Origin: Pseudoflavonifractor sp902362925 | Lineage (GTDB): Bacteria; Bacillota; Clostridia; Oscillospirales; Oscillospiraceae | NCBI GenBank assembly: GCA_902362925.1 | Contig: CABIYL010000001.1 | DNA length: 64,000 nt | Strand: one strand, 5' to 3' | In this document: one piece after another, positions 50,562 to 60,786 of the stretch | Layout of the letters: each line of letters begins with the position of its first letter | Position numbering within the stretch: the first letter of the stretch is position 1 | The notes under the pieces: generated by a model | Told to the model about the DNA's origin: nothing | Seen by the model: only the letters and a program-made list of their open reading frames with translations | Databases searched by the model: none | Position numbers and translations under genes: made by a program

Positions 50562-53500
50562 TTACACGCCGGTGGTGATCATGCCGTGATAGCGGCCCAG
50601 CCAGTAGGGCAGGGTGTAGGTGGTGCAGCCCTCCATACAGTCGGGGTTGCTGCCGCCCAGGCCATAGGTGGAGCCGTTGTACTTGTGCACGTTGCGCTCG
50701 TCAAAGGGCGCCACGCGGATCTCGCCGGTCTCCTTGTCGCGGGAGAGCTCTCCGTCCTGCACCACGTCGGGGCGCTTGTCGTTGTGGGCGCCCCAGCGGA
50801 TGGTGTCGATGGGGTGGCGGGACAGAGCCCAGGAAGCGGTCTCAACCAGGGAATTGCCGTAGTAGTCGGTCTGGGTCTCGGTGGGGTAGGCCAGCTGATA
50901 GATGTAGTACCACAGGGGGTTCTCGCTGTACTGCATGGACTTCCACCAGCTGTTCAGGCCGTCCTGATACTTCACCAGAACGTCCTCATCCTCTTCCAGC
51001 TGGAACAGGACATAGTAGGCCAGCATGGCCATCTCCTCGTCGGAGTAGTTCAGGTTCTGCTGGATCCAGGTGTCGATCTCCTCCTGAGAGGCGTTCTCAT
51101 CCAGGCCGCCGTCCACGTGGGCCAGGTAAGCCCAGCGGTCCCAGTACTCGCCGGCCAGGTCGGCATAGCGGTAGGGGTCCTCCATGGCCAGCATGTAGTA
51201 CTCGTCCTCCCAGCGCTGCTCGCCGGTCACATAGGCGGCCAGCTTGAAGGTGCACAGGTTCACCAGGCTGTTGAGGGCGCAGTCCTCCCAGGCGTAGGCG
51301 TTGTTGAAGTAGTCCCGCTCGGTCTTGCCCCAGGTGGTGGCCTGACCGGTGGCGTCCCGCAGGGAGTAGCCGTTGTCCACCATGTGCTGGGCAAAGCGGC
51401 GGACGGTGTCGGTCAGCAGGTCCTTGATGGCCTTCTCTTCGGGATCGTTATCGTCCAGAATGTCATAGGCGACCTTGTAGATGAAGAGGTGGCCGATGAT
51501 CTCGTCGGTGCTGGTGTCGGTCTTGTAGGTGATTTCGTCCTTGGTGGCGCCGCCCAGCAGGTCGGTCAGGATGGTGGGAATCTCACCGGAGGCGTCCACA
51601 GTCTGGCCCACCAGCTTCTCCCACTGCACCTTGGTGGAGGTGCTGTCAACGCAGGTGGCGATATCGCCGTTGATATCCCAGTAGTAGCCGTCGTTGAAGT
51701 CCCGGTCGGGGTACTCGCCGTCCAGACGGTAGGTGCGGGCGATCATGCCCTCCAGGGTACGGGTGCGGAGGTGGAAGTCATTGGGGTCGGAGTCGGCGGT
51801 CACAGGGGCCCAGTCCTCGGGGAAGAAGGGAGCCATCAGCTCCTCACCCTCCACACGGGCAGGGGAGTCCACGGGGCCGGACTGGGGATTGTTGATGGAG
51901 AAGTCCTTGTCCTTCAGCAGGGCGATGCCCTCGTACGCCGTCTCAAAGGCGTACTGGTTGGACTCGTTCTTCAGGGGGCGGACATAGGCTTCCACAGTGC
52001 CGGTGCGGCAGGTGATGTTGGAGAGGAGCAGCACAGCCTTGATGGACTGGAGGGCAGTCTCACGGGCGGCCGCAATCTCCTCCTCGGTGGCGGAGGGGTC
52101 GTTCTTCAGCACGGAGTAGCGCATCAGCTCGCCGGCGCCATACATGGAGGTCCACAGGCCGTCGTTGTCGCTCTCCTCGGGCACCCACTGGCCGTCACGC
52201 CAGTAGGCCTCGGAGACCATGCCCCGGCGGGCCACGGACTCCTGGGTGGTGGCGCTCATCTCAGCGGCCTTGTCGGTGTAGGACAGCTCCACCATGCGGA
52301 TGTGGGTGACGGCAGTGGCGGACACCACCCACAGGCCGTTGGCGTTGTCGCTCTCCATGTGGATGATGGAGGCGTCAGGGGTCTCGTCGGCGTCGTCGGG
52401 CAGGTAGCGGTTGCCCATGAAGAGCTGCTCGGCGTCCCGCTCGTTGGAGGGGGCGGCGTCGGTGCGCTTGATGCCGTACTCCTCCAGGGTCCAGGTGACG
52501 TTCTCCTGGACGACAGCGTCGGTGGTGCCGGCGCCGCTGTTCAGCGCGTCCTTTACGCCCTGGGGCACGTCTTCGCTGGCCAGAGCTTCGTCCTTGGTGT
52601 AGCGGTCCACGTACTTCTGGAGGTTGTCCACCTCCTGGGCGGCCTCGCCCTCATAGTTGACGATGTCCTTGTGGGTGGTCTGGCTCAGCTCGTCCAGAGT
52701 GGCCACAACCTTGATGGTGCCGGTGTCGGTCACTTCGGGGTTGGCCTTGGCGGTGGCGGTGATGGTAACGGTGCCGGCCTTGTGGGCGGTCACGCGGCCC
52801 CACTCGTCCACAGTGGCGACCTCATTGTCGCTGGAGGTCCAGGTCACGCCCCGGTAGGGGTTGCTCTCGGGCAGAATGACAAAGTCGATGCTGCGGCTGT
52901 CGCCCACCACCATCTCGGCGGTCTCGGGCAGGGACAGGTTGATGGAGGTGGGCAGGGTCTCGGACACTTCCTCGGTGTTGACCTGATTGTACATCACGTC
53001 GCCGATGAGGCGCTCGGTCACCTGCACGCTGACGGTGCCGGAAGCGGTGTGGTTCAGGGTGGCCTTGCCGGTCTCGTCGGTGCGGACGCGGCCGATGTAG
53101 GCGCCATCCTCGTAGAAGTCCACGATCATGCGGGAGAGAGGCTCACCCTGCTCGTTGGTGACGGTGGCGGTCAGGGCAGCGCCGGACTCCACGGTCACGT
53201 TGGGGGTGGAACGGGTGTAATGGACCGGCTCAGCCTCGGTGATCATGCCGTAGTAGCGGCCGAACCAGTAGGGCAGGGTAAAGACGGTGCAGCAGTCCAG
53301 GCTGCCGTAGGTGTAGGGGGCGGTGTTGCTGGTGCCGTAGCCGCTGTAACGGGTGAAGGGGTTGCCGTTGTCCTTGCCGATGCGCATCTCGTCCAGAGGC
53401 AGGGCGTAGTTGGTCTGGGCTCTGTCGTCACGGTTGCCCGCCTCGATGTACAGCACATCCTGACGGTCGCCGCGGGCGAACATCTGGTTGTTGCGCACCA

Positions 53501-55733
53501 GGGGAGAGCGGTAGAAGTACCGGACCGCGGACTCCAGGTCCACGTCGGTCTTATCGGGATGGGCCAGCTGATAGAGGAAGGTGTAGAAGGGGTTCTCCTC
53601 CCGCTCCTCCTGGTCCACATACCACTGGTCAAAGGCCTCCACAATCTTGTCGTACCGCTCGGGGTCCTCTTCCAGGGTGATCAGGGAGTAGACGGGGAAC
53701 CAGCCCAGCTCCTCGTCGGAGTAGTTGACGTACTGGGTCCAGTCCTCGTGGAGGGCGTTGTTGAAAATCTTGTTGCCGGGGGTGTACTCGGTCACGGGCT
53801 TGTTGTCGTTCTCATTGTAGGCGTCGGTGTTCTGGCGGACAATGCGGCGCCACACATACTCCAGGGCCATGTCCATGTAACCCTTGCCGTTGACGTAGGA
53901 GTCGGGGTCGTTGGGGTTGCCGCCGCCGGAGTAGGGGGACTCGAAGCACTGGTCGTAGGCCTTCTCATAGATCGCAGCCCGCTCGTCACCCTCGCTCTCG
54001 GCGATGTAGGCGGCGGTCTTCAGGGCGGCCATAACCTCCAGGGCGTTCAGGGGGCCGTCCTCATAGCCGTAGGACAGCTGGTCTTCCTTGTCGTCGTTGA
54101 CGCCGATGCGGTAGAGGCTCCACTCCTCCTGAGACTGCATGACGTCCATGCTGTCGTTGAAGTAGCGGGTGAGCCAGCGGGACCACTGGGTGGCCTTGCC
54201 GGTGGCGTCAATGATGTAGTAGCGGTCGTCCTCCAGGATGAGGTCGCTCATCCGCAGGCAGGCCTCAGCCACGTACTCCTTCAGCTCCGCGTCCTCGGGC
54301 TCGTCGCACAGGTAGCGGTAGGCAGTCAGGAACAGGGCGTAGTGGCCGTCCACCTCGTCGGAGGAGGTGTCCGCCTTGTAGACGATCTGCTCCATGTCGA
54401 TGTGGCCGTCCACAATGGCGCTGTCGGGGAAGAGGTCGTTGAAGATGGTGGGAATCTGCTCATAGACAGGGGCGGTGAGCTGGAACACGATGTCCTCTTC
54501 CTTGACGGGGTTCTCGGCAGTGGGCTCCACAAAGTCCACCTTGTTGTTGATGCCGTTGACCATCAGGGGGAAGACCTGGCCGGAGTTGTTGGACACGATG
54601 TCGGTGCCCAGCTTCTGGCCCTCGGGCCGGGTGGAATTGAAGGTGTCGATGGTGGACTGGCTCAGGCCCAGGCCGTTATAGTCGGTATCCTGGGGGAAGA
54701 TCTGAGAGCCGCGCTTCTGCAGGGCGTCCCGGGTGGGACGGACGGTGGCGATACCGATGGGGTCCTTGCCGTCCTGCTTGAGCTCGTCAATGATGGGGTC
54801 GGGATACTCCTCGCCCTCATCCAGCATCTCAATGCCGAACCAGAAGCCGTCGGTCTGGAGGCCGTTTTCGCCGATCTGAGCGCCGGCCTCACTGGTGAGC
54901 ATGTAGGAACGGCAGGGGAAGCCGTTGCCGCGGCCGGACACATAGTCCAGCAGCAGGACCGCCTTGGTGGCACGGGTGGCGGCGGCCTTGGCGGCGTCAA
55001 TCTCGGCCTGGTCGGCTCCCTCACGCTTCAGGGTCTGATAGCGGAGGATTTCGCCGATGGCGTACATGGCGGACCACAGGCCGTCGTTGTCGTTGGTGCT
55101 GACGCTGGTCTGGATGTACTCGCCGGTGGCGGGGTCATAGGAGTAGGTATTGCTGTCGGTGATCATACCACGGCGGTCGTTGACGTCGTTGATCATCTTC
55201 TCATAGAAGTAGGTGCGCTCCTCCATGGTCATGGGCACCATCTTGATGTGCACGGAGCCGGAGGCATTGCGGACCCACACGCCGCCTGCTTCGTCGGCGG
55301 CCAGACCGGTGACGTGGTCGTCGCCGTTGTACAGGTAGCGGTTGCCGGAAAAGTACTGGACGATATCCCGTGCGTCAGGCTCGGTGAAGTCCATCCGCAT
55401 CAGGCCGTTTTCGGTACCAACCCAGATGGCCCCGTCGGTGGCCTTCACGGCGCAGGTCACGTCGCCGATGGCGGCGGCGGGCATAAAGTCCAGTGCGGTA
55501 TAGTCGGTCACCCAGGTGACACCCTCAGGGGTCTGGGTGTCGAAGTAGTCCATGACTTTGGTGGGGGCGGCTTCCAGCTGAATGGGCTCATAGGCGACGG
55601 TGGGGAGGGCGGAAACGCCTGCGTCCGCCTGGTCCACGGCCAGCGCGGAGGGAGCCACAGAGACGGTGGAGGCCAGCATCACACCGGCCAGCGTCGTGGA
55701 AACGGCTCGCTTAAGGCAATGCTTGATTTTCAT
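50562..55733 (-). CDS. Giant secreted protein with duplicated propeller/toroid module
   Basis: A 1723-residue exported protein; ATG 55733 follows AAGGAGG. Signal peptide (about 1-32), then module 1 (about 50-835): a propeller blade (AIWVGTENGLMRMD), a YLYNGDDHVTGLAAD stretch, NDGLWSAMY, TDTSSDEVDGH, and TQWSRWLTRYFN, ending TLPYWFGRYYGMI. An Ig-like pair (about 845-1015; SIDFVILPE, VTWTSSDNEVATVDEWG) separates it from module 2 (about 1050-1723), with NDGLWTSMY, TDTSTDEIIGH, TTWGKTERDYFN and the same YTLPYWLGRYHGMI end. Module style suggests a helical toroid and propeller of unknown activity. Last gene of the operon started at 60665. Confidence 0.88.
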   Translation of the reverse strand: MKIKHCLKRAVSTTLAGVMLASTVSVAPSALAVDQADAGVSALPTVAYEPIQLEAAPTKVMDYFDTQTPEGVTWVTDYTALDFMPAAAIGDVTCAVKATDGAIWVGTENGLMRMDFTEPDARDIVQYFSGNRYLYNGDDHVTGLAADEAGGVWVRNASGSVHIKMVPMTMEERTYFYEKMINDVNDRRGMITDSNTYSYDPATGEYIQTSVSTNDNDGLWSAMYAIGEILRYQTLKREGADQAEIDAAKAAATRATKAVLLLDYVSGRGNGFPCRSYMLTSEAGAQIGENGLQTDGFWFGIEMLDEGEEYPDPIIDELKQDGKDPIGIATVRPTRDALQKRGSQIFPQDTDYNGLGLSQSTIDTFNSTRPEGQKLGTDIVSNNSGQVFPLMVNGINNKVDFVEPTAENPVKEEDIVFQLTAPVYEQIPTIFNDLFPDSAIVDGHIDMEQIVYKADTSSDEVDGHYALFLTAYRYLCDEPEDAELKEYVAEACLRMSDLILEDDRYYIIDATGKATQWSRWLTRYFNDSMDVMQSQEEWSLYRIGVNDDKEDQLSYGYEDGPLNALEVMAALKTAAYIAESEGDERAAIYEKAYDQCFESPYSGGGNPNDPDSYVNGKGYMDMALEYVWRRIVRQNTDAYNENDNKPVTEYTPGNKIFNNALHEDWTQYVNYSDEELGWFPVYSLITLEEDPERYDKIVEAFDQWYVDQEEREENPFYTFLYQLAHPDKTDVDLESAVRYFYRSPLVRNNQMFARGDRQDVLYIEAGNRDDRAQTNYALPLDEMRIGKDNGNPFTRYSGYGTSNTAPYTYGSLDCCTVFTLPYWFGRYYGMITEAEPVHYTRSTPNVTVESGAALTATVTNEQGEPLSRMIVDFYEDGAYIGRVRTDETGKATLNHTASGTVSVQVTERLIGDVMYNQVNTEEVSETLPTSINLSLPETAEMVVGDSRSIDFVILPESNPYRGVTWTSSDNEVATVDEWGRVTAHKAGTVTITATAKANPEVTDTGTIKVVATLDELSQTTHKDIVNYEGEAAQEVDNLQKYVDRYTKDEALASEDVPQGVKDALNSGAGTTDAVVQENVTWTLEEYGIKRTDAAPSNERDAEQLFMGNRYLPDDADETPDASIIHMESDNANGLWVVSATAVTHIRMVELSYTDKAAEMSATTQESVARRGMVSEAYWRDGQWVPEESDNDGLWTSMYGAGELMRYSVLKNDPSATEEEIAAARETALQSIKAVLLLSNITCRTGTVEAYVRPLKNESNQYAFETAYEGIALLKDKDFSINNPQSGPVDSPARVEGEELMAPFFPEDWAPVTADSDPNDFHLRTRTLEGMIARTYRLDGEYPDRDFNDGYYWDINGDIATCVDSTSTKVQWEKLVGQTVDASGEIPTILTDLLGGATKDEITYKTDTSTDEIIGHLFIYKVAYDILDDNDPEEKAIKDLLTDTVRRFAQHMVDNGYSLRDATGQATTWGKTERDYFNNAYAWEDCALNSLVNLCTFKLAAYVTGEQRWEDEYYMLAMEDPYRYADLAGEYWDRWAYLAHVDGGLDENASQEEIDTWIQQNLNYSDEEMAMLAYYVLFQLEEDEDVLVKYQDGLNSWWKSMQYSENPLWYYIYQLAYPTETQTDYYGNSLVETASWALSRHPIDTIRWGAHNDKRPDVVQDGELSRDKETGEIRVAPFDERNVHKYNGSTYGLGGSNPDCMEGCTTYTLPYWLGRYHGMITTGV

Positions 55734-55756
55734 CCTCGTAATCCTCCTTTTCCAGA

Positions 55757-58700
55757 TTATGCGTCCATCCGGGTCACGCCGTCCTCGGTCACCAGGTAGA
55801 TAACCCCGGCGTCCTCGTCCAGCACCAGCAGAAGGGCGCTGCCGCCGGTGAGCTCGTCGGCAGAGTAGCTGGTGACCACTTCGCCGCTCTCCACGTTGAC
55901 GCAGTCCACGCCGCCGGCGGCATAGGCCATCCACAGCTGGGTACGGTCAGCGGAGAGAACGGAGGCGTTCACACCCCGCAGAGAGGGGAAGATGGAGGGC
56001 TTCATGGTGAAGTCCTTGTTGACAAAGGTCTGGGTGTTGGCCAGATCCAGGTCGGAGAAGGCGGCGTCGTTGCCGGTGCCGTAGGAGGGGTCGGTCAGGA
56101 ACGCCACATACTGCTTTACCGTGCCCTGGGCGCCATCGTCGGAGAAGCTGTCCTGCACCTGAGCATAGGTGTAGCGGACAGTGTCGCCCTCGGTGGCGTC
56201 GCCCTCAGCGATGTAGCCCAGGTTGATGCCCAGCCAGTACCCGGAGGTAAAGGGAGTGGGATCATACATATAGATGTTGCCGGTGTAGTCGGTGTGGTTG
56301 GAGCCGGAGGCGAAGTCCTCCTGGACGGACTGATAGGAAGCGTCGTCAACGGCCAGGATGTTGGTGTTGAACTTGGAGGCACGGCGCTCATCGAAGGGGT
56401 ACACGTTGGTGGAGCCGGAGGTCTCGTGGTCGTACCAGTCCATCACCTCGAACCACAGGGTGTCCTTACGGAAGACGCCGTTGTAGGAGGCGGTGCCGGA
56501 GTAGTTCATCAGGTACTGGGGAGTACGGACCAGCTGTCTGGTGGCGTTCTCCAGGTCCTGGTCAATGCCGGGGTGATTGGGGTCGATGAACTTCATCAGG
56601 AAGGCGTCAAAGGGGATCTCCTGGGCCTTGAGCTGGCCGTCATAGATCTGGGAGAAGGCGTTCTGCACCTTGGGGAACACGTCGGACTCGTCCTTGGTCA
56701 GGGTGCTCAGGGGCAGATAGACGCAGAAGTACATCAGAGCGTCGGAGAAGTTGCCGGTGGAGGCGTAGTCGTTGTTCTTGTAGGCGTCCTGATAGGTGGC
56801 CAGAGCCGTCTCCAGATACTCCCGGTCCTCGGCGCTCATGGCCTCGCCGCCGTTGTAGTAGTCGTGGGCGGTCATGGACTTCATGGCGGCCTCGGCGCTG
56901 ACGGCGCCGCCGTTGGCGTCCACGTCGGCCAGGGTGTAGGTGATGTCGTCAATCCAGTACTGGATCATGGCCTTCTGGCGCTGGTTGAACTGCTGCATCA
57001 GCTCCAGATAGCCCACGCCGTTCTTGGGGTCGTTGGGGGTGATGGCGGTGAAGGGATCCATGGGGGAATCCTCCGCCAGAGGCTGCTTCATCTTCTCGTA
57101 CTCGGCGGCCACCTTCTCATAGGCGCTCTTGTAGGTGGCATAGCCGTCGGTGCCGGCCACCAGGACGGGGCTGTCGTCCACGATGTTGATGCCGGTGGAG
57201 GTCTCGGTGTCGTCCTTCACACCCTCCAGCAGCTCCAGGGTCACACGGGTGAACATGACCATCTCGGCGGAGTTGAGGATGGCGTCAGGCATGAACACGT
57301 GGTTCTGCACGCCCTCGGTCTCGGGGTCGCAGTCCCAGTTGAAGTAGTCCCGGTTCCACTTGCCCCAGGTGGTCTGATGGCCGCAGGGGTCCATGAGGAC
57401 ATAGCCGTTGTCCACGATGTGGTTGAAGGTGGTGGCGGCGCTGTCCCGCAGCAGCTCCAGCAGCTTCTCATCCTCAGCGCGGCGCTCGGGGCTGGTGTCG
57501 GGGTCGGCCAGCTCGGGCTGGAGGACGTAGTAGTAGAGGGCGAAGTAGGAGGCGAACTGGCCGGTGGGCTCCTCAGAAGAGGTGTCGGTGTAGTAGGTCA
57601 GGCGGGTCATATCCTCCTGGCCGCCGTAGCCGGGCCGGGTGGGCTGGTTGGGGTCGGCCACGGAGAACTTGGCCACCAGCTCAGGATACTTGTCGGACAC
57701 GTCCTCTGTCACCACATAGGAGAAGGCCCAGTCGTGACCCTCTTCCCGGTTGGGCTGGAGGACGGGCTTGCCGTCGGGGCCGTCCTGGTAGACGGGGGTG
57801 TTCCAGGAGACATAGGGGGAGTAGATCTTCACGGGGTTGCCCGCGTCGGTGTAGGCCTTGTAGGCTGCGGCGATCACGGGGTCGTTCTTGCCGTTGGGAC
57901 CGTAGATGTCCTCCATCAGCATGTAGCCGGGAGAGGCCATGGTCTCACCGGTGACCACGTCGATGCCCGCATCGGGCTGAGTGGCGGTCTCCTCGCCCAT
58001 GGCGAAGTTGGGCAGGCCGTCGCCGAAGTAGGACTCGGTGGGGAAGTACTTGACCTCCTGGCCGTTCCACGCCTTCGCCATATTGCCCAGGTTCTGGACG
58101 GTGAAGCGGTCGCCGGCCTCAATCTTGGTCACGTCGGTGTTGCCCTCGCCTTTGGTCAGCTGGTAGGTAATCTTACCGGCCACGCCGCCGCCGGGCTCGT
58201 CGGTGAACTTGTAGTTGCGGACCACAAAACCGTCGCCGGTGCCGTGAATCTTGGACAGCAGCATGCAGTTCATGGCGCCGTTGACCACACGGGTGCGGGC
58301 CTCCTCAGCGGCGGCCTGGTCCTCGGGGTCGTCGGACTGGCTCAGAGCGGCGTACTCGTTGCCGTAGCCCAGCAGGCTGACGCCGGTCCAGTAGGAGTCG
58401 TTGTTGTAGCCGTACTTCTCAATCTGCTGGAACTTGCGCACGGTGCCGTCGGGCTCCACGATCTCCTGCCACTCACCGTAGCTGGGATTGAGCTCGGTCT
58501 CGCTGGCGGGAGCGCCGTCGGAGTTGTCGTTGCCCATGTCATAGGGCTTGACGGTGGAGTCGATGATGGTGCCGCGGTAGGTGTTGAGCTTGTCGTTGAT
58601 CTGGGCGTACACATCCGCCTTTTCCCGCAGGGTGCGCTCCACCATACGGATGTGGACCGCGCCCTCACTGTTCTCTACCCAGATGCCGTGTTCGCCGTCG

Positions 58701-59176
58701 GAGCGCAGGCCGGTGACGGTGCTGCGGGCGGCGTCGTTGCCGTCGTAGATGTAGCGGGGACCGAAGAAATACTGGAAGATGTCCCGGGTGTCCTTCTCGG
58801 AGAAGTCAACCCGGATGATGCCCTTCTCGCCCAGGGCGGCCCAGTATACGCCGTCCTTGTCCTTGAGGGCGATGGTAACATCGGCGCCGATGTCGCCGAA
58901 CTGGGCCTTGACCTCATCGGACAGTCCCAGGAAGGGGAGCAGCGCCAGGTCGCCGCCGTAGGTCTCGGCGTCCCGGACCCAGCCGTCGGTGGGGATGCGG
59001 GCGTCACCCTTGGCGAAATAGTTCATCTCCTTGGTGAGATAGGAATCCAGCTGAATGGCCGAAGCGGTGGAGACGGCCTCGGGCACGGAGGAGGCGCCTG
59101 CCGCGGGAGCGACGCAAGAGAGAGTCAGGGCCGTGGACAGCGCCAGAGCCAGTAGTCTCTTATAGTTGCGATGCAT
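55757..59176 (-). CDS. Secreted propeller/toroid protein (single module)
   Basis: A 1139-residue exported protein with the same module as the 1723-residue neighbour, once. Signal peptide about 1-28. It has a propeller-like blade (YWAALGEKGIIRVDF, with YIYDGNDAARSTVTGLRSD and VHIRMVERTL), then NDSYWTGVS, TDTSSEEPTGQ and TTWGKWNRDYFN. Many aromatic residues in the helical part would suit glycan binding. A final beta stretch (DRTQLWMAYAAGGVDCV, DEDAGVIYLVTEDGVTRMD) looks like another propeller blade. It is 23 bp before the giant gene and 82 bp after the SLH gene. ATG 59176 follows AAGGAGG. Confidence 0.87.
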   Translation of the reverse strand: MHRNYKRLLALALSTALTLSCVAPAAGASSVPEAVSTASAIQLDSYLTKEMNYFAKGDARIPTDGWVRDAETYGGDLALLPFLGLSDEVKAQFGDIGADVTIALKDKDGVYWAALGEKGIIRVDFSEKDTRDIFQYFFGPRYIYDGNDAARSTVTGLRSDGEHGIWVENSEGAVHIRMVERTLREKADVYAQINDKLNTYRGTIIDSTVKPYDMGNDNSDGAPASETELNPSYGEWQEIVEPDGTVRKFQQIEKYGYNNDSYWTGVSLLGYGNEYAALSQSDDPEDQAAAEEARTRVVNGAMNCMLLSKIHGTGDGFVVRNYKFTDEPGGGVAGKITYQLTKGEGNTDVTKIEAGDRFTVQNLGNMAKAWNGQEVKYFPTESYFGDGLPNFAMGEETATQPDAGIDVVTGETMASPGYMLMEDIYGPNGKNDPVIAAAYKAYTDAGNPVKIYSPYVSWNTPVYQDGPDGKPVLQPNREEGHDWAFSYVVTEDVSDKYPELVAKFSVADPNQPTRPGYGGQEDMTRLTYYTDTSSEEPTGQFASYFALYYYVLQPELADPDTSPERRAEDEKLLELLRDSAATTFNHIVDNGYVLMDPCGHQTTWGKWNRDYFNWDCDPETEGVQNHVFMPDAILNSAEMVMFTRVTLELLEGVKDDTETSTGINIVDDSPVLVAGTDGYATYKSAYEKVAAEYEKMKQPLAEDSPMDPFTAITPNDPKNGVGYLELMQQFNQRQKAMIQYWIDDITYTLADVDANGGAVSAEAAMKSMTAHDYYNGGEAMSAEDREYLETALATYQDAYKNNDYASTGNFSDALMYFCVYLPLSTLTKDESDVFPKVQNAFSQIYDGQLKAQEIPFDAFLMKFIDPNHPGIDQDLENATRQLVRTPQYLMNYSGTASYNGVFRKDTLWFEVMDWYDHETSGSTNVYPFDERRASKFNTNILAVDDASYQSVQEDFASGSNHTDYTGNIYMYDPTPFTSGYWLGINLGYIAEGDATEGDTVRYTYAQVQDSFSDDGAQGTVKQYVAFLTDPSYGTGNDAAFSDLDLANTQTFVNKDFTMKPSIFPSLRGVNASVLSADRTQLWMAYAAGGVDCVNVESGEVVTSYSADELTGGSALLLVLDEDAGVIYLVTEDGVTRMDA

Positions 59177-59258
59177 GTTTTAATTCCCTCCTTCTTTTCA
59201 CTGGCAGCTCATAACCGCCGGTAGGCGGGGCAGCGAGCCGCCGTTTTGAAAGGTTCCG

Positions 59259-60665
59259 TTACTTTACCTCAATGATGTGGCACACGGCGTTTTCCTCTGT
59301 CTCGGGGTTGCCGCAGAGGACCCAGGCGCCGCTGCCGCCGTCGCTGAACAGCATGGTCACGTTGTCGTACTTCAGATAGTCCGCATCCTTGCTGTCACTG
59401 GTGATGACGGTGGTGTCCTTGCCGTCCTCGGAGAGAATCAGGATACCGGTGTCCGTTCCGATCCAGAGGTTGCGGTCGGCGTCAAAGATAGAGGTGTTGA
59501 AGCCGTCGCCCACGGGGATCACGTTGGGCACGACCTTGAAGTTCACGCCCTGGTATTCGCCCAGATAAGCGTAACGGATGTACTGCTTCACGTCGTCGGG
59601 CACGGAGGAGCTCTCCAGCGCGGCCTCCCAGGTGCCGTACTGCTTCACAGGCTCAGTGGGGGGGACATAGCCGCCGTCACCGCCGGTGGAGCCGCCGATC
59701 ACAGTGGAGGAGCCGCCGGCCACGTCCTTGCCGCAGACCTTGGTGCCGGTGACGCCGTCGGCCACTTTGACGGTGGTCTTGCCGGGGAGGGTCACGCTGC
59801 AGTTGTCGCCGTTGACGGCCACCTCATCCACGGAGGCGGTGCCGCTGAGGGTCACGTCGTCGGCGTTGATGGTGATGACGCCGGAGACGGAGGCATTGCG
59901 GAGGGTGACGCTGCCGCCGGCAGCGCCGGGAGCGATGAGGATATCCTGGGCGGAGCCGGAGATGGTCACGTCACCGGCGCGGACCAGGGTGATGCCGGAG
60001 TCCTTGGCCTCATAGCTGCCGCCCTTGACAATATAGGTGCTGATGGCCTTGTCCAGGATGGCCATGGTGGAGGCGCGGTCGATGTTCTGGGTGGGCAGGA
60101 CCTTGCCATCGCCTGCGCCGGTGATGATGCCCCGGTCAGCCATGGCGGAGACGGCGCCGGCTGCCCAGCCGGCCACATCGCTGCCGTCGGCAAACTTGCT
60201 CAGGTTGGGGGAGGCGTCCTCTTCCACGCCCAGAGCACGGGCGAACATGACGGTGGCCTCCTGGCGGGTGATGTTGGCGCCGGCGCTGCAGTTGCTGCCG
60301 TCGCCCTGCATGACGCCGGCGGCGGTGCACTTGAGCACGGCGTCAGCGTACCACTCGGAGCCGCTCAGGTCCTGGTAGGGATTTTCAGCGGGCTTCTCGG
60401 ACAGGCCCAGCAGGTTCACCATGACGGTGGCCATGGAGCCGCGGGTGATGGGCTGGTCGGGGTTGAAGTTGCCGTTCTGATCGCCCTGGACGACACCGTA
60501 GCCGCCCCAGCGGTCAATGATCTCCTCCGCCCAGTGTCCCTGGGTGTCGTTGAACTTGGGCGCGGCGGATGAGCCGGACAGGATGTCCTCCGCCAGCGCG
60601 GGAACGGCTATGGTGGCGGTCAGAGCGAAGGTAAGTGCCAGAGCCAGTAATTTGCGTGGTTTCAT
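59259..60665 (-). CDS. SLH-domain surface protein with propeller blade
   Basis: A 468-residue protein that can anchor to the cell wall. Signal peptide (about 1-26), then three SLH domains (about 36-90, 96-150, 155-215; GHWAEEII, EWYADAV, WAAGAVSAMADRGII). A beta-helix-like region of short repeats (TISGSAQDILI, VTLSGTASVDEV) follows to about 315. A Gly/Ser/Thr linker leads to a final propeller-type blade (RNLWIGTDTGILIL, AWVLCGNPE). It starts the operon, so it likely carries or docks the two large proteins. AAGGAGG before ATG 60665. Confidence 0.9.
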   Translation of the reverse strand: MKPRKLLALALTFALTATIAVPALAEDILSGSSAAPKFNDTQGHWAEEIIDRWGGYGVVQGDQNGNFNPDQPITRGSMATVMVNLLGLSEKPAENPYQDLSGSEWYADAVLKCTAAGVMQGDGSNCSAGANITRQEATVMFARALGVEEDASPNLSKFADGSDVAGWAAGAVSAMADRGIITGAGDGKVLPTQNIDRASTMAILDKAISTYIVKGGSYEAKDSGITLVRAGDVTISGSAQDILIAPGAAGGSVTLRNASVSGVITINADDVTLSGTASVDEVAVNGDNCSVTLPGKTTVKVADGVTGTKVCGKDVAGGSSTVIGGSTGGDGGYVPPTEPVKQYGTWEAALESSSVPDDVKQYIRYAYLGEYQGVNFKVVPNVIPVGDGFNTSIFDADRNLWIGTDTGILILSEDGKDTTVITSDSKDADYLKYDNVTMLFSDGGSGAWVLCGNPETEENAVCHIIEVK

Positions 60666-60786
60666 CTTGTTTCCTCCTTTTGTCCTGGATTTACGGTTGT
60701 TCCACTGCTTTTACGGAAAGCTGCGGGCTTGGAGCGATAGAATCACCTCCCGGTGTTGTGGGCTAACCGAAGCGCGGTGCCCGGCC

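Noticed and set aside
50541..55799. A 1752-residue open frame on the plus strand opposite the giant secreted gene
   Set aside because: It mirrors the codons of the real gene: high-GC third positions make stop codons rare on the other strand. It is rich in Gly, Val, His and Ala, lacks a ribosome site and has no domain. The minus-strand protein has a signal peptide and repeated motifs.
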